15,184 nucleotides of DNA, taken from contig CAIPFZ010000047.1 in assembly GCA_903864515.1 (NCBI GenBank), forward strand, positions 1 through 15,184, read 5' to 3'. Below are positions 1 through 5,700 of the stretch, piece after piece. The position numbers and the translations under genes are program-made. The stretch comes from an uncultured bacterium (GTDB lineage: Bacteria > Patescibacteriota > Minisyncoccia > Phycocordibacterales > CAIZLB01). The notes under the pieces were generated by a model. That model was not told the origin of the DNA. It searched no databases and worked only from the letters and a program-made list of their open reading frames with translations. The first letter of the stretch is position 1, and the number at the start of each line of letters is the position of its first letter.

Positions 1-201
1 TATGGAAAACATCCATCAAATTCGGTGAAACCTCTGTAGTAAAATACGTGGCAATACCGAGCCAAGCTCGTCTTTTTTAAAGACTTGAATGTGTAGAGAC
101 TAGACGGTGGACTCTGTCTAAGACTTATGTCTGAGACAGATGAAGGTATAGTCCAGACTCCAAATTACTGTTAAGTAAACAGTGAAAGCTGTAGTAGTAA
201 G
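1..201 (+). ncRNA. Group I intron, 3' part, in a tRNA anticodon loop
   Basis: This is a self-splicing intron truncated by the window start, so P1-P3 are missing. P4 pairs 22-26 (TCGGT) with 56-60 (ACCGA). P6/P6a is built from CAAG, GTCTTT and AAAGAC around 63-86. The conserved R segment GAGACTAGACGG starts at 96, and the S segment GGTATAGTCC is at 145-154. Together they give P7 (98-102 with 149-153). P8 pairs 113-119 with 134-140, and P9 pairs 167-172 with 178-183. The terminal G at 201 fits the omega-G rule. The compact core and tRNA location suggest subgroup IC3. No ORF lies in the visible part. Confidence 0.85.
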
Positions 202-240
202 CATAACCTTGTAGATCTGGTGCAATTCCAGACTCCGCAA
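202..240 (+). tRNA. 3' exon of intron-split tRNA with CAU anticodon, probably initiator tRNA-fMet (5' half outside window)
   Basis: If the intron ends at G201, the exon reads CAT (positions 34-36), AA, an anticodon-stem strand CCTTG, a 4-nt variable region, a T arm TCTGG/CCAGA at 216-232, an acceptor strand CTCCGCA at 233-239 and discriminator A240. An A at position 72 before A73 is the pattern of bacterial initiator tRNAs (C1 unpaired with A72), but base 1 is outside the window. The T loop reads TGCAATT, so position 55 is G instead of the near-universal T. No CCA is encoded. The identity is a best guess; Met or Ile2 (also CAU) cannot be excluded. Confidence 0.6.
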
Positions 241-246
241 CAATTT

Positions 247-282
247 AAACAAAGAGGCTTCCGTAAGGTGGCTTTTTTGTTT
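247..282 (+). terminator. Rho-independent terminator after the intron-split tRNA
   Basis: A 16-position stem (AAACAAAGAGGCTTCC, GTAA loop, then GGTGGC and a T run) pairs throughout except for one T-T mismatch and three G-T wobbles. Six Ts follow the GC-rich part. It sits 6 nt after the tRNA end, and its A-rich 5' flank could let it work in both directions. Confidence 0.85.
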
Positions 283-345
283 GAAGGAAAAATGATGGTG
301 CATAGAAGCGGTCTGGTAAGTAATATTGCTGTTAAAATCAAAAGC

Positions 346-374
346 TTGAAAAAAGGCTGAATTTGTAATATAGT
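346..374 (+). promoter_or_regulatory. Sigma70-type promoter for tRNA-Met
   Basis: TTGAAA at 346-351 and TATAGT at 369-374 are separated by exactly 17 nt. The predicted start near 381 is only about two bases before the tRNA 5' end at 383, so the primary transcript would carry almost no 5' leader. No terminator is seen between this tRNA and tRNA-Asp, so the promoter may also drive the endonuclease gene and tRNA-Asp. Confidence 0.7.
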
Positions 375-382
375 ATCACTAC

Positions 383-456
383 GTCGACGTAGCTCAGTCG
401 GTTAGAGCGTGGGACTCATAAGCCCAAGGTCGGAGGTTCGATCCCTCCCGTCGACA
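383..456 (+). tRNA. tRNA-Met(CAU)
   Basis: This is a complete, uninterrupted cloverleaf. The acceptor GTCGACG (383-389) pairs perfectly with CGTCGAC (449-455), and the discriminator is A456. The D arm is GCTC/GAGC, the anticodon loop CTCATAA puts CAT at 417-419, and the T arm is GGAGG-TTCGATC-CCTCC. The anticodon stem has one A-G mismatch next to the loop (414/422). CCA is not encoded. The regular acceptor pairing argues for an elongator. CAT alone does not exclude tRNA-Ile2, whose anticodon is modified to lysidine. Confidence 0.93.
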
Positions 457-586
457 CAATTAGATTTGGTTCATATTTTTGTATTATACTCCGTATTAAT
501 ATCAGGTGAGTTATCCACATACTTGTTAGATTTCTTCACTTTTTCTTTGGGTGTTAAACGTGGGTGATTTTGTATAGAATATTGTT
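457..586 (+). other. Spacer between tRNA-Met and the endonuclease gene
   Basis: This is an AT-rich stretch with no convincing ORF and no terminator hairpin, so read-through from tRNA-Met is possible. A -10-like TATAGA at 573-578 lies only 8 nt before the GTG at 587 and could give a leaderless endonuclease mRNA. No good -35 element accompanies it. Confidence 0.35.
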
Positions 587-1276
587 GTGCCAATATTCAA
601 AAATATTAACAAAGATTTTTTCAAGGTTTGGTCAGATGATATGGCTTATGTGCTTGGCTTTATTTGTGCTGATGGAAATCTAATGAAAAACAAAAGGGGT
701 GCTCATTTTATTGCAATATATAGTGCTGATTTTGAACTACTTACTAGTATCAAAAGAGCTATGAATTCGGAACATAAGATATCTCACAAGAAGGGTGGTA
801 ATGGAAATAACCATTGTATTCAAATCGGCAGTAAGGAAATGTTTGAGGATTTAGGTGGGCTTAATATTTTTCCAAGTAAGACCAAGAGGCTTAAGCTTCC
901 ACCTGTTCCGCAAGAATTTTGGTTCTCTTTTTTAAGAGGGTACTTTGATGGTGATGGTAATGTTTGGACTGGGTACATACACAGAAAGTGTAAAAACCCA
1001 AATCCAACCATTAGGGTGGTGTTTACCTCCTGCTCAAAAGACTTTTTGGAATCCATAAAATCAAAATTGCTTGAGTATTTTCCTGAAAATGGCGTAATTT
1101 GCAAGGGAAACGGTAATTGCTTTCGTTTAGCCTATGCTGTGGGTGGGGCTTTGAATTTATACAAATATATGTATAATAGTAAGTACCCGTATTTGCACTT
1201 AAGTAGGAAAAAGGTTGTATTTGAAAAATACATAAAATTAAGACAAAAAACGGGTAATTTGCGCTTGCGGGCGTAG
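587..1276 (+). CDS. LAGLIDADG homing endonuclease, intergenic
   Basis: This is a 229-aa DNA endonuclease of the two-motif (pseudo-dimeric) LAGLIDADG family, which makes site-specific double-strand breaks that drive intron or self-homing. Motif 1 is YVLGFICADGN (residues 21-31, catalytic D29). Motif 2 is FLRGYFDGDGN (115-125, catalytic D123). Both acidic residues are present and the frame is intact, so it is probably active. The GTG start is chosen because the conserved N-terminus begins right after it; no Shine-Dalgarno is visible. The gene is not inside an intron. It lies between tRNA-Met and tRNA-Asp, and its TAG stop falls in the first 10 nt of tRNA-Asp. The likely target is the intronless tRNA-Asp anticodon region, but this is inference from position. 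Confidence 0.88.
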   Translation: MPIFKNINKDFFKVWSDDMAYVLGFICADGNLMKNKRGAHFIAIYSADFELLTSIKRAMNSEHKISHKKGGNGNNHCIQIGSKEMFEDLGGLNIFPSKTKRLKLPPVPQEFWFSFLRGYFDGDGNVWTGYIHRKCKNPNPTIRVVFTSCSKDFLESIKSKLLEYFPENGVICKGNGNCFRLAYAVGGALNLYKYMYNSKYPYLHLSRKKVVFEKYIKLRQKTGNLRLRA

Positions 1277-1586
1277 CTCAGCTGGTTAGAGCGTCCGCCT
1301 GTCGATTGGCAGCTTCCAGTACGAAAGTCTGTTCGAAAATAAGGTGAATTGCTGGAAACCTTCCTCAGAAATGAAAAGGCAATCAGCAGCCAAGCTGAAT
1401 TAGTGTTTATATTAATTCAGAAGGTTCAGAGACTATCCCTTCGGGGAGTAGGGTATTGTAAAAAATATTCGAAGCGCCTTACATCTAAGATTAGAAATAA
1501 TTATGATGATGATATAGTCCATACTGTTATGTAAATAATAGATAAATGCACGCGGAAGGTCGTGGGTTCAAGTCCCATCGCTCGCG
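1267..1586 (+). tRNA. tRNA-Asp(GUC) split by a group I intron
   Basis: The exons are 1267-1302 and 1549-1586. Joined, they form a full cloverleaf: acceptor GCGGGCG with CGCTCGC (one G-T pair), D arm GCTC/GAGC, anticodon stem TCCGC/GCGGA, loop CTGTCAC with anticodon GTC, T arm GTGGG-TTCAAGT-CCCAT, discriminator G1586. CCA is not encoded. The intron lies between U35 and C36, within the anticodon itself, so the tRNA is useless without splicing. The 5' end overlaps the endonuclease stop region. The 3' exon is overlapped antisense by the serine recombinase frame. No own promoter was found. Confidence 0.93.
1303..1548 (+). ncRNA. Group I intron (IC3-like), 246 nt, ORF-less
   Basis: P1 pairs the exon end CUGU plus the first intron base C (1299-1303) with GGCAG (1308-1312), placing the hallmark U-G wobble exactly at U1302. 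The intron ends in G1548. The Q-like segment AATTGCTGGAAACC is at 1348-1361. P4 is GCTG/CAGC, P5 is CCTT/AAGG, and P6 is CTGAATTA/TAATTCAG. P7 pairs GACTAT (1431-1436) with ATAGTC (1514-1519), and a CCC-TTCG-GGG hairpin follows its 5' strand. All core elements are present, so self-splicing is expected. The short ORF inside (from 1349) has no homing-endonuclease motif. Confidence 0.92.
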
Positions 1587-1590
1587 CAAA
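1527..1590. other. Probable attachment site (left end of integrated element) in the tRNA-Asp 3' exon
   Basis: The recombinase gene points into tRNA-Asp, and its last 12 or so codons are read antisense through the tRNA 3' exon. This is the usual arrangement when an integrase has inserted its own 3' flank into a tRNA gene. The exact crossover cannot be placed. I found no second copy of the tRNA 3' end in the window, so the other end must lie beyond 15184 or be diverged. Confidence 0.45.
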
Positions 1591-3188
1591 ACGGTACGGA
1601 AGGAGGCGTAAGCCTCCTTTTGTCGTTTATTAGTAAGGGTTTTTTCTGGTTCAGACTTCATAAAATCACTCATTACAGGTAATGATACTTTTTGTAGCTG
1701 TACGAACCATTTATTGGCTTCAATTATGAGTTTTTTGTCTTTTATTGTCCGGTTCAGACCTAAAGCTGTAAAGATCTCTTTTTTGGTTTGTAGGTCTCCA
1801 TTTCTGAATTTTATTCTTGCATAACATGCAAAGTTGAATGTCTTCTCTGTAAGTTCAATCCAATTGTCTGCACGCTCTTCAATGTTTCCTAGTTTCTCTT
1901 TAATCCTTAATAGTTCATCTTTTAATCTAGTCTTTTCTGTAATAAACTCCTCATCGCCAATTAATTCGTTATAACGCATTCTGGTTAAGTTATCTAGTTG
2001 TGATTGGGTCTTATTAAGACTTAATTGTTGCATTTCATATACCTTTGTTCTACTTTCAATTTCTTGGTCATTTTGCTCTCTTAATACCTCTAAAGCCCAG
2101 TCTTTAAATAGGGGGTGTATCTCATATTTTTCAAGTTCCTGCTCAATTTGAGCCTCAAGATCGGCCACTTCGACGTAAGATTTCTGATCACATGGTACAT
2201 TTTTCTTTTTACGGGTACACATATAATAAGTGAACTTCTTTACTTTATTGGTGGCTTTGATTAGTTTTACCTTATCTATGGCTGTGTGGAAACAACCACA
2301 CACACCGCACCGTATACAGCCTGTAAAGGCAAATTCATGCGTTTGAGGGCGTTTCTTACCTTCTCTTCCTAGAATGATCTGTACGGCATCATACTCTTCT
2401 AGAGTAATCATTTTAGGGTGTTTACCTTCTGTGGTTTTACCACCATAATTAATTATTCCGGCATAGAATTGATTAGTAAAAATTCTATAAATAGTTGTTC
2501 TTGCTAATCCTTCATTTCCTCTTTTACTTGTTTTCTTTGTGGTAAAGCCCCACTTGTTATTCACTATTTCTAGTATGCTTGCAATAGTGTAATTACCAGT
2601 TAACATCATGTCCCACATCTTTCTAACTAGATCAAATCTTTCTGGGTCTTTGATGATGTAATTTTCACCCCTTATTTCTGTTTTGGTATTTAGGTATCCA
2701 ATAGGTGATGATCCCGGCATCCAGCCTTTTTCTAACTTACTATTGAGTCCTCGTTTAACATTCTTACTAAGATCTCGCAAATACTGATTCGCCATACTAC
2801 TTTCTACGGAAAGAATTAAGACATTATCTTCTGGCTTATACTCTCTGTCGGGGACAAGTATAGATTTTAAGGTTTCTTTTTGTAACATCCATTGGATTCT
2901 TGCACTGTCCATTGGATTTCTTGATAATCTATCAATTTTCCAAGTTAATATTGCGTCAGCGACACCTTGTTCAATTTTTTTCATCATTTTTTCAAAGATG
3001 ATTCTTCCTCCGGGTTCTTTCGCTGACTTTGATTCTGTAAATATTTCAATTACTTTTATACCGTAGCTTTTTGCCATTTCTGTCATTATCTTTACTTGAT
3101 CATCAATTGACTGGACTTGTTTTTCATCTGATTCAGATGATTTACGAGCGTAAATAAAGTATTTTAGGTTTTTTCTATCGTTATGCAT
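1527..3188 (-). CDS. Large serine recombinase (site-specific integrase)
   Basis: This 553-aa enzyme is expected to catalyse integration and excision through a 5'-phosphoserine intermediate. The N-terminal resolvase domain has YARKS with R15 and nucleophile S17, and DRLSRN at 86-91. A recombinase domain follows at roughly 160-290. A zinc ribbon has cysteines at 294, 297, 324 and 333, and a charged coiled-coil stretch runs at about 355-450. All catalytic hallmarks are intact. The ATG start has no Shine-Dalgarno. It is the last gene of a - strand group and lies 189 nt after the zinc-ribbon gene. The tail WDLNPRPS is the antisense translation of the tRNA-Asp T arm, and the final CIYLLFT comes from intron sequence, so the tail is set by the integration site and is unlikely to be conserved. 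Confidence 0.92.
   Translation of the reverse strand: MHNDRKNLKYFIYARKSSESDEKQVQSIDDQVKIMTEMAKSYGIKVIEIFTESKSAKEPGGRIIFEKMMKKIEQGVADAILTWKIDRLSRNPMDSARIQWMLQKETLKSILVPDREYKPEDNVLILSVESSMANQYLRDLSKNVKRGLNSKLEKGWMPGSSPIGYLNTKTEIRGENYIIKDPERFDLVRKMWDMMLTGNYTIASILEIVNNKWGFTTKKTSKRGNEGLARTTIYRIFTNQFYAGIINYGGKTTEGKHPKMITLEEYDAVQIILGREGKKRPQTHEFAFTGCIRCGVCGCFHTAIDKVKLIKATNKVKKFTYYMCTRKKKNVPCDQKSYVEVADLEAQIEQELEKYEIHPLFKDWALEVLREQNDQEIESRTKVYEMQQLSLNKTQSQLDNLTRMRYNELIGDEEFITEKTRLKDELLRIKEKLGNIEERADNWIELTEKTFNFACYARIKFRNGDLQTKKEIFTALGLNRTIKDKKLIIEANKWFVQLQKVSLPVMSDFMKSEPEKTLTNKRQKEAYASFRTVLRERWDLNPRPSACIYLLFT
1600..1621 (+). terminator. Rho-independent terminator of the tRNA-Asp transcript
   Basis: A perfect 8-bp stem AAGGAGGC/GCCTCCTT with a GTAA loop is followed by TT and a T-rich stretch. 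It lies 13 nt after the tRNA end and inside the 3' coding part of the recombinase on the other strand. It has the same GTAA loop as the terminator at 247-282. Confidence 0.85.
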
Positions 3189-3377
3189 GTTGTTATTTTT
3201 GTTGATTCAGTGTTGCATAACAGGTCTACGTTTGTTAACCTATATATGCATACCGAAAGGTTATGTTGTGAGAAACTCCTTTTGCTTCACGGCTAGGAGT
3301 TTTTCGTTTTTAATAAGTTCGAGTCTTTCCATAGAAGAATTATGGCGGGTGAACACTTATAATTATAACATTATTGT
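3189..3377. other. Gap upstream of the recombinase with a + strand hairpin and T run
   Basis: No credible ORF is present. The stem AAACTCCT (3273-3280) with AGGAGTTT (3295-3302) is perfect over 8 bp and is followed by TTCGTTTTT on the + strand, which looks like a rho-independent terminator pointing away from the recombinase. No + strand gene precedes it. On the - strand the hairpin lies in the recombinase leader and lacks a T run. The palindromes GTTAAC and TATGCATA lie just beside it (3234-3252). Confidence 0.45.
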
Positions 3378-3980
3378 CTATTGATTCCATAGGTTTATTT
3401 CAGCGTTATTAATGTCTTCATCTGTTATTAAACGCCTTAAATTAAGGGCTTTTCGATACTTTTTGGTTAACTTATTTTTGTAGGTTCTCTTTTTTAGTTT
3501 ATTTTGCATTTCTATTGATTTGTTAGCTTTTTTAATAATTTGATAATCTCCGTAACGATATGCTTTGTTCTCATTACAACTCTCGTAAGAGAGGTTTGCA
3601 CACTTTCTACACATAAATTTACCTTCTGATAGATAGATAATGCAGACTCTATTTCCGCAGTATTCACCTTGTGGAGCATTACCACACTCTATAAACCATC
3701 TTCTGCCCCCAAAGGGGCAGGGAATAGACGTGAGCCTAAAGGCAAGGTCTATTCCGGTATCTTTGTAATTATAGATAAGTCTGATACATGATTCCGTAGG
3801 TTCGTCATCTGTGTGTATCTTGAATTTAATTGTTCCACATGATTGACCACGTCTGACCCATTCAATAGTTCCAATAGAATCCTTATTCTTTAAATAACCA
3901 TGACTTCTTAACCAAAAGATACTTAAACTGTTCTTTAAATTTGTAGTATCTCTTGCGTTAGGATAAAAATATCTAGGCAT
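3378..3980 (-). CDS. Zinc-ribbon protein typical of mobile elements, function unknown
   Basis: This 200-aa protein has a central cysteine cluster: C88, C99, C108, C113, C124, C127 and C135. The blocks PCPFGGRRWFIEC (87-99) and CRKCANLSYESC (124-135) resemble a family of unnamed proteins often found near recombinases, with a GGRRW...C...CRxCxxLxY signature; this is recognition from memory. The pattern suggests one or two zinc-binding ribbons and nucleic-acid binding. The C-terminal third is very basic. It sits between the ATPase (44-nt gap) and the recombinase, on the same strand. It could be an accessory to recombination or replication. No catalytic motif is seen. Confidence 0.7.
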   Translation of the reverse strand: MPRYFYPNARDTTNLKNSLSIFWLRSHGYLKNKDSIGTIEWVRRGQSCGTIKFKIHTDDEPTESCIRLIYNYKDTGIDLAFRLTSIPCPFGGRRWFIECGNAPQGEYCGNRVCIIYLSEGKFMCRKCANLSYESCNENKAYRYGDYQIIKKANKSIEMQNKLKKRTYKNKLTKKYRKALNLRRLITDEDINNAEINLWNQ

Positions 3981-4024
3981 TTTTATTGGTATTAAGGTCT
4001 ATCTCAATTGATTTAGGTTATCAA

Positions 4025-5323
4025 CTAGTCAATAGGTAACTCTCCTTGCATAAGAGAACCCCAATCAAACCCACTATTATTTTTGTTTATTTCTTCTAAG
4101 CATACGGAAATCAGTTCAACTCTTGCATCGTTCTTATCTTTTTCCTTTGTAATTAACCCAGCGCTGTGAAGAGTTGGTAAAATATCAAACCTTAAAGCAT
4201 CAATACTTATACGGTTCTTTGTTACCTCAAGATGTTTCTTCATAATTTCATCTCTGGATACACCTATTTTATCTTTTTGACCTTCATTTTTTTCGGCAAA
4301 AACTGGCATAATTACCTCTGTAAGAATCATGTGAACGTAAGGTGGAATGTTTAATTCTTGAGGAACCGATATTTTGTTCCAAAGTTCTATTGCGTCCTCA
4401 ACATCTTGTTTACTTGCCATTAACGTATCTCCAACCCTGTCCCTGTGCCATAAATTTAACAAGGTAAATCCCTTCACGATTGATATAAATCTCTTAATAT
4501 CTCTTTGGTGTCTCGGTTGTACGACCTTGTCAATTGAGAGGAAACGTTCATGAATTGCCTTAATATTGTTTATTTTAATGTCTTTTATATTAGCTTCCTT
4601 AATTGCAATAATCCTATTGATAAGTGAAGCTCTGCCTTTGTCGCTATCTAGTTTGCTTTTATACTTATCCGCATTGGATTCCTTATTTATTGCGTTTTCA
4701 ATACCAGCTCGTAATTTCTCTTGTCCCATTTCTGGGCTCAACATAATGAATCTTGTGATTTCTTGCAGATCCATCTTTAGCCCGGCTGTACAGAAGATTA
4801 CAGATGGAAAACCTATTAATGCTACGTTCTTTGTCTTCAAGCCACCGGTTGTGCTTTTATCTGTAATCTTGGAGTACATTATCTTTTCATCGTGTGAAAG
4901 AAGAGATCGTAGGCTCTCAAGAAGGTACATGTGTGGTGCGTCTGTAAAGATCAGAATCTTTTTTGACAAGTCTACTTCAAACTCATTCTTCTCCTTGTTG
5001 TATTTTCCTTGTTCATGGAAGAATGCTGTTTTAGAACAGTTTCCAAGTTTGATTACATCGGCTTTAGGGAACAGTTTGGCTATTTCAAGGGCAATATAAC
5101 TCTTGCCTGTACTTGATGGGGCATTGAACGATATGTTAATTTGACTATCTTCTGTGTATGTTAGAATGCATCCTATTAGGGTTGCAACCTTATTACTATC
5201 ATCTTTTTTGATTGTTACATCTAGGATCTCAATAAGATCTTTTGTTGTAAGTGGTTTAAAGGGAGCTTTTGATATAGTGTTATTATCAGAAGTTTTCTCT
5301 TTTGCTTTCTTTTTGTTTTTCAT
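4025..5323 (-). CDS. P-loop ATPase, possible element replication helicase
   Basis: This is a 432-aa cytoplasmic protein. Walker A is APSSTGKS (68-75, K74, S75). A Walker-B-like strand ILIFTDAP (123-130, D128) follows. The N-terminal 25 residues are basic and probably disordered. The C-terminal part (about 340-410), with alternating helices and a DALRFDILPTLHSAGLI segment, could be a winged helix. The layout resembles helicase/primase-type ATPases of plasmids and integrative elements, but I cannot assign a family. It lies 10 nt after the 65-aa gene and 44 nt before the zinc-ribbon gene, all on one strand, so co-transcription is likely. A role in replication or mobilisation of the excised element is inference. 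No Shine-Dalgarno precedes the ATG. Confidence 0.7.
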   Translation of the reverse strand: MKNKKKAKEKTSDNNTISKAPFKPLTTKDLIEILDVTIKKDDSNKVATLIGCILTYTEDSQINISFNAPSSTGKSYIALEIAKLFPKADVIKLGNCSKTAFFHEQGKYNKEKNEFEVDLSKKILIFTDAPHMYLLESLRSLLSHDEKIMYSKITDKSTTGGLKTKNVALIGFPSVIFCTAGLKMDLQEITRFIMLSPEMGQEKLRAGIENAINKESNADKYKSKLDSDKGRASLINRIIAIKEANIKDIKINNIKAIHERFLSIDKVVQPRHQRDIKRFISIVKGFTLLNLWHRDRVGDTLMASKQDVEDAIELWNKISVPQELNIPPYVHMILTEVIMPVFAEKNEGQKDKIGVSRDEIMKKHLEVTKNRISIDALRFDILPTLHSAGLITKEKDKNDARVELISVCLEEINKNNSGFDWGSLMQGELPID

Positions 5324-5333
5324 TATTTGTTAA

Positions 5334-5531
5334 TTAATCTAATAATCTTTTCTCCGAGAATCGGATCTTTTGTAGTTTTTCATAATCTTTTTTGACTATG
5401 GGCTTATAAATAATCTGCATTAGTCGAATAAGCACAGCCCCTTGCAATAGGGCATTTTCTTTTGATATATCTTCACCAACGGCTTCTTTGTAGAGTTGTT
5501 GAAGTTTTTCTATTTGCTTATCGGTTAACAT
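5334..5531 (-). CDS. Small helical protein, unknown function
   Basis: This is a 65-aa product beginning MLTDKQIEKLQQLYKEA. The frame is open to a GTG at 5573, but the ATG at 5529-5531 is preferred because the upstream residues are low-complexity and are encoded by the arm of an inverted repeat. A purine-rich AAGGTGG lies 14 nt before the ATG, too far for an optimal Shine-Dalgarno. The motif GEDISKENALLQGAVLIRLMQIIYKP recalls small proteins seen repeatedly in CPR mobile elements; I know no function for them. It is followed closely by the ATPase gene. It is predicted to be mostly helical, with no membrane segment. Confidence 0.65.
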   Translation of the reverse strand: MLTDKQIEKLQQLYKEAVGEDISKENALLQGAVLIRLMQIIYKPIVKKDYEKLQKIRFSEKRLLD

Positions 5532-5556
5532 AATAATTACTTTTTCCACCTTTAAA

Positions 5557-5607
5557 CTCCAAACCACCAACACAGCGACGAGTTGGTGGTCTGGAGACTG
5601 TCGCTGT
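5557..5607 (-). repeat. Nested inverted repeats in the leader of the 65-aa gene
   Basis: The outer pair is 5557-5571 with 5582-5596, 15 positions with one exception. On the - strand the exception is a G-U wobble, so all 15 pairs form; on the + strand it is an A-C mismatch. This suggests a - strand RNA. The 10-nt loop holds ACAGCGAC (5572-5579), which is perfectly complementary to GTCGCTGT at 5600-5607 outside the hairpin. The pairing order is pseudoknot-like, but the linkers (0, 2 and 3 nt) look too short for both full stems at once, so the folds are probably alternatives. It could be an RNA regulator, an operator, or a replication or transfer site. Confidence 0.6.
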
Positions 5608-5615
5608 ATATTGCG

Positions 5616-5648
5616 AAAATAAAACTTATGATCGCATGACCATAAGTT
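5616..5648 (-). terminator. Rho-independent terminator for the 245-aa gene
   Basis: On the - strand the stem AACTTATG/CATAAGTT (5641-5648 with 5623-5630) can extend by two more pairs to a 6-nt loop and is followed by TTATTTT. It lies about 50 nt downstream of the stop at 5701. It separates the 245-aa gene from the downstream - strand group, so that group probably has its own promoter. A TATACA at 5605-5610 (- strand) is a possible -10 for it, with no clear -35. Confidence 0.6.
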
Positions 5649-5700
5649 ATTACAGAAACAATTAGTTGTAAGGACTACTTCTAGACACCCTGCGTAGAAT

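Noticed and set aside
820..1104. 94-aa - strand ORF
   Set aside because: It is antisense to the homing endonuclease, including its second catalytic motif.
1349..1534. 61-aa + strand ORF inside the tRNA-Asp intron
   Set aside because: It spans the intron's conserved P4-P7 core and has no LAGLIDADG, GIY-YIG or HNH motif. The open frame is a by-product of ribozyme sequence.
3187..3384. 65-aa + strand ORF in the gap before the recombinase
   Set aside because: It crosses the 8-bp hairpin and T run and has no start signal. Its hydrophobic composition follows from T-rich DNA.
4566..5099. 177-aa + strand ORF
   Set aside because: It is exactly antisense to the P-loop ATPase, whose motifs are on the - strand. 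The Ser/Leu/Ile-rich product is typical of an antisense shadow.
5532..5573. Longer 79-aa version of the small - strand protein starting at a GTG
   Set aside because: The extra 14 residues are coded by the inverted-repeat arm and have no start signal. The ATG at 5529-5531 begins the recognisable protein.
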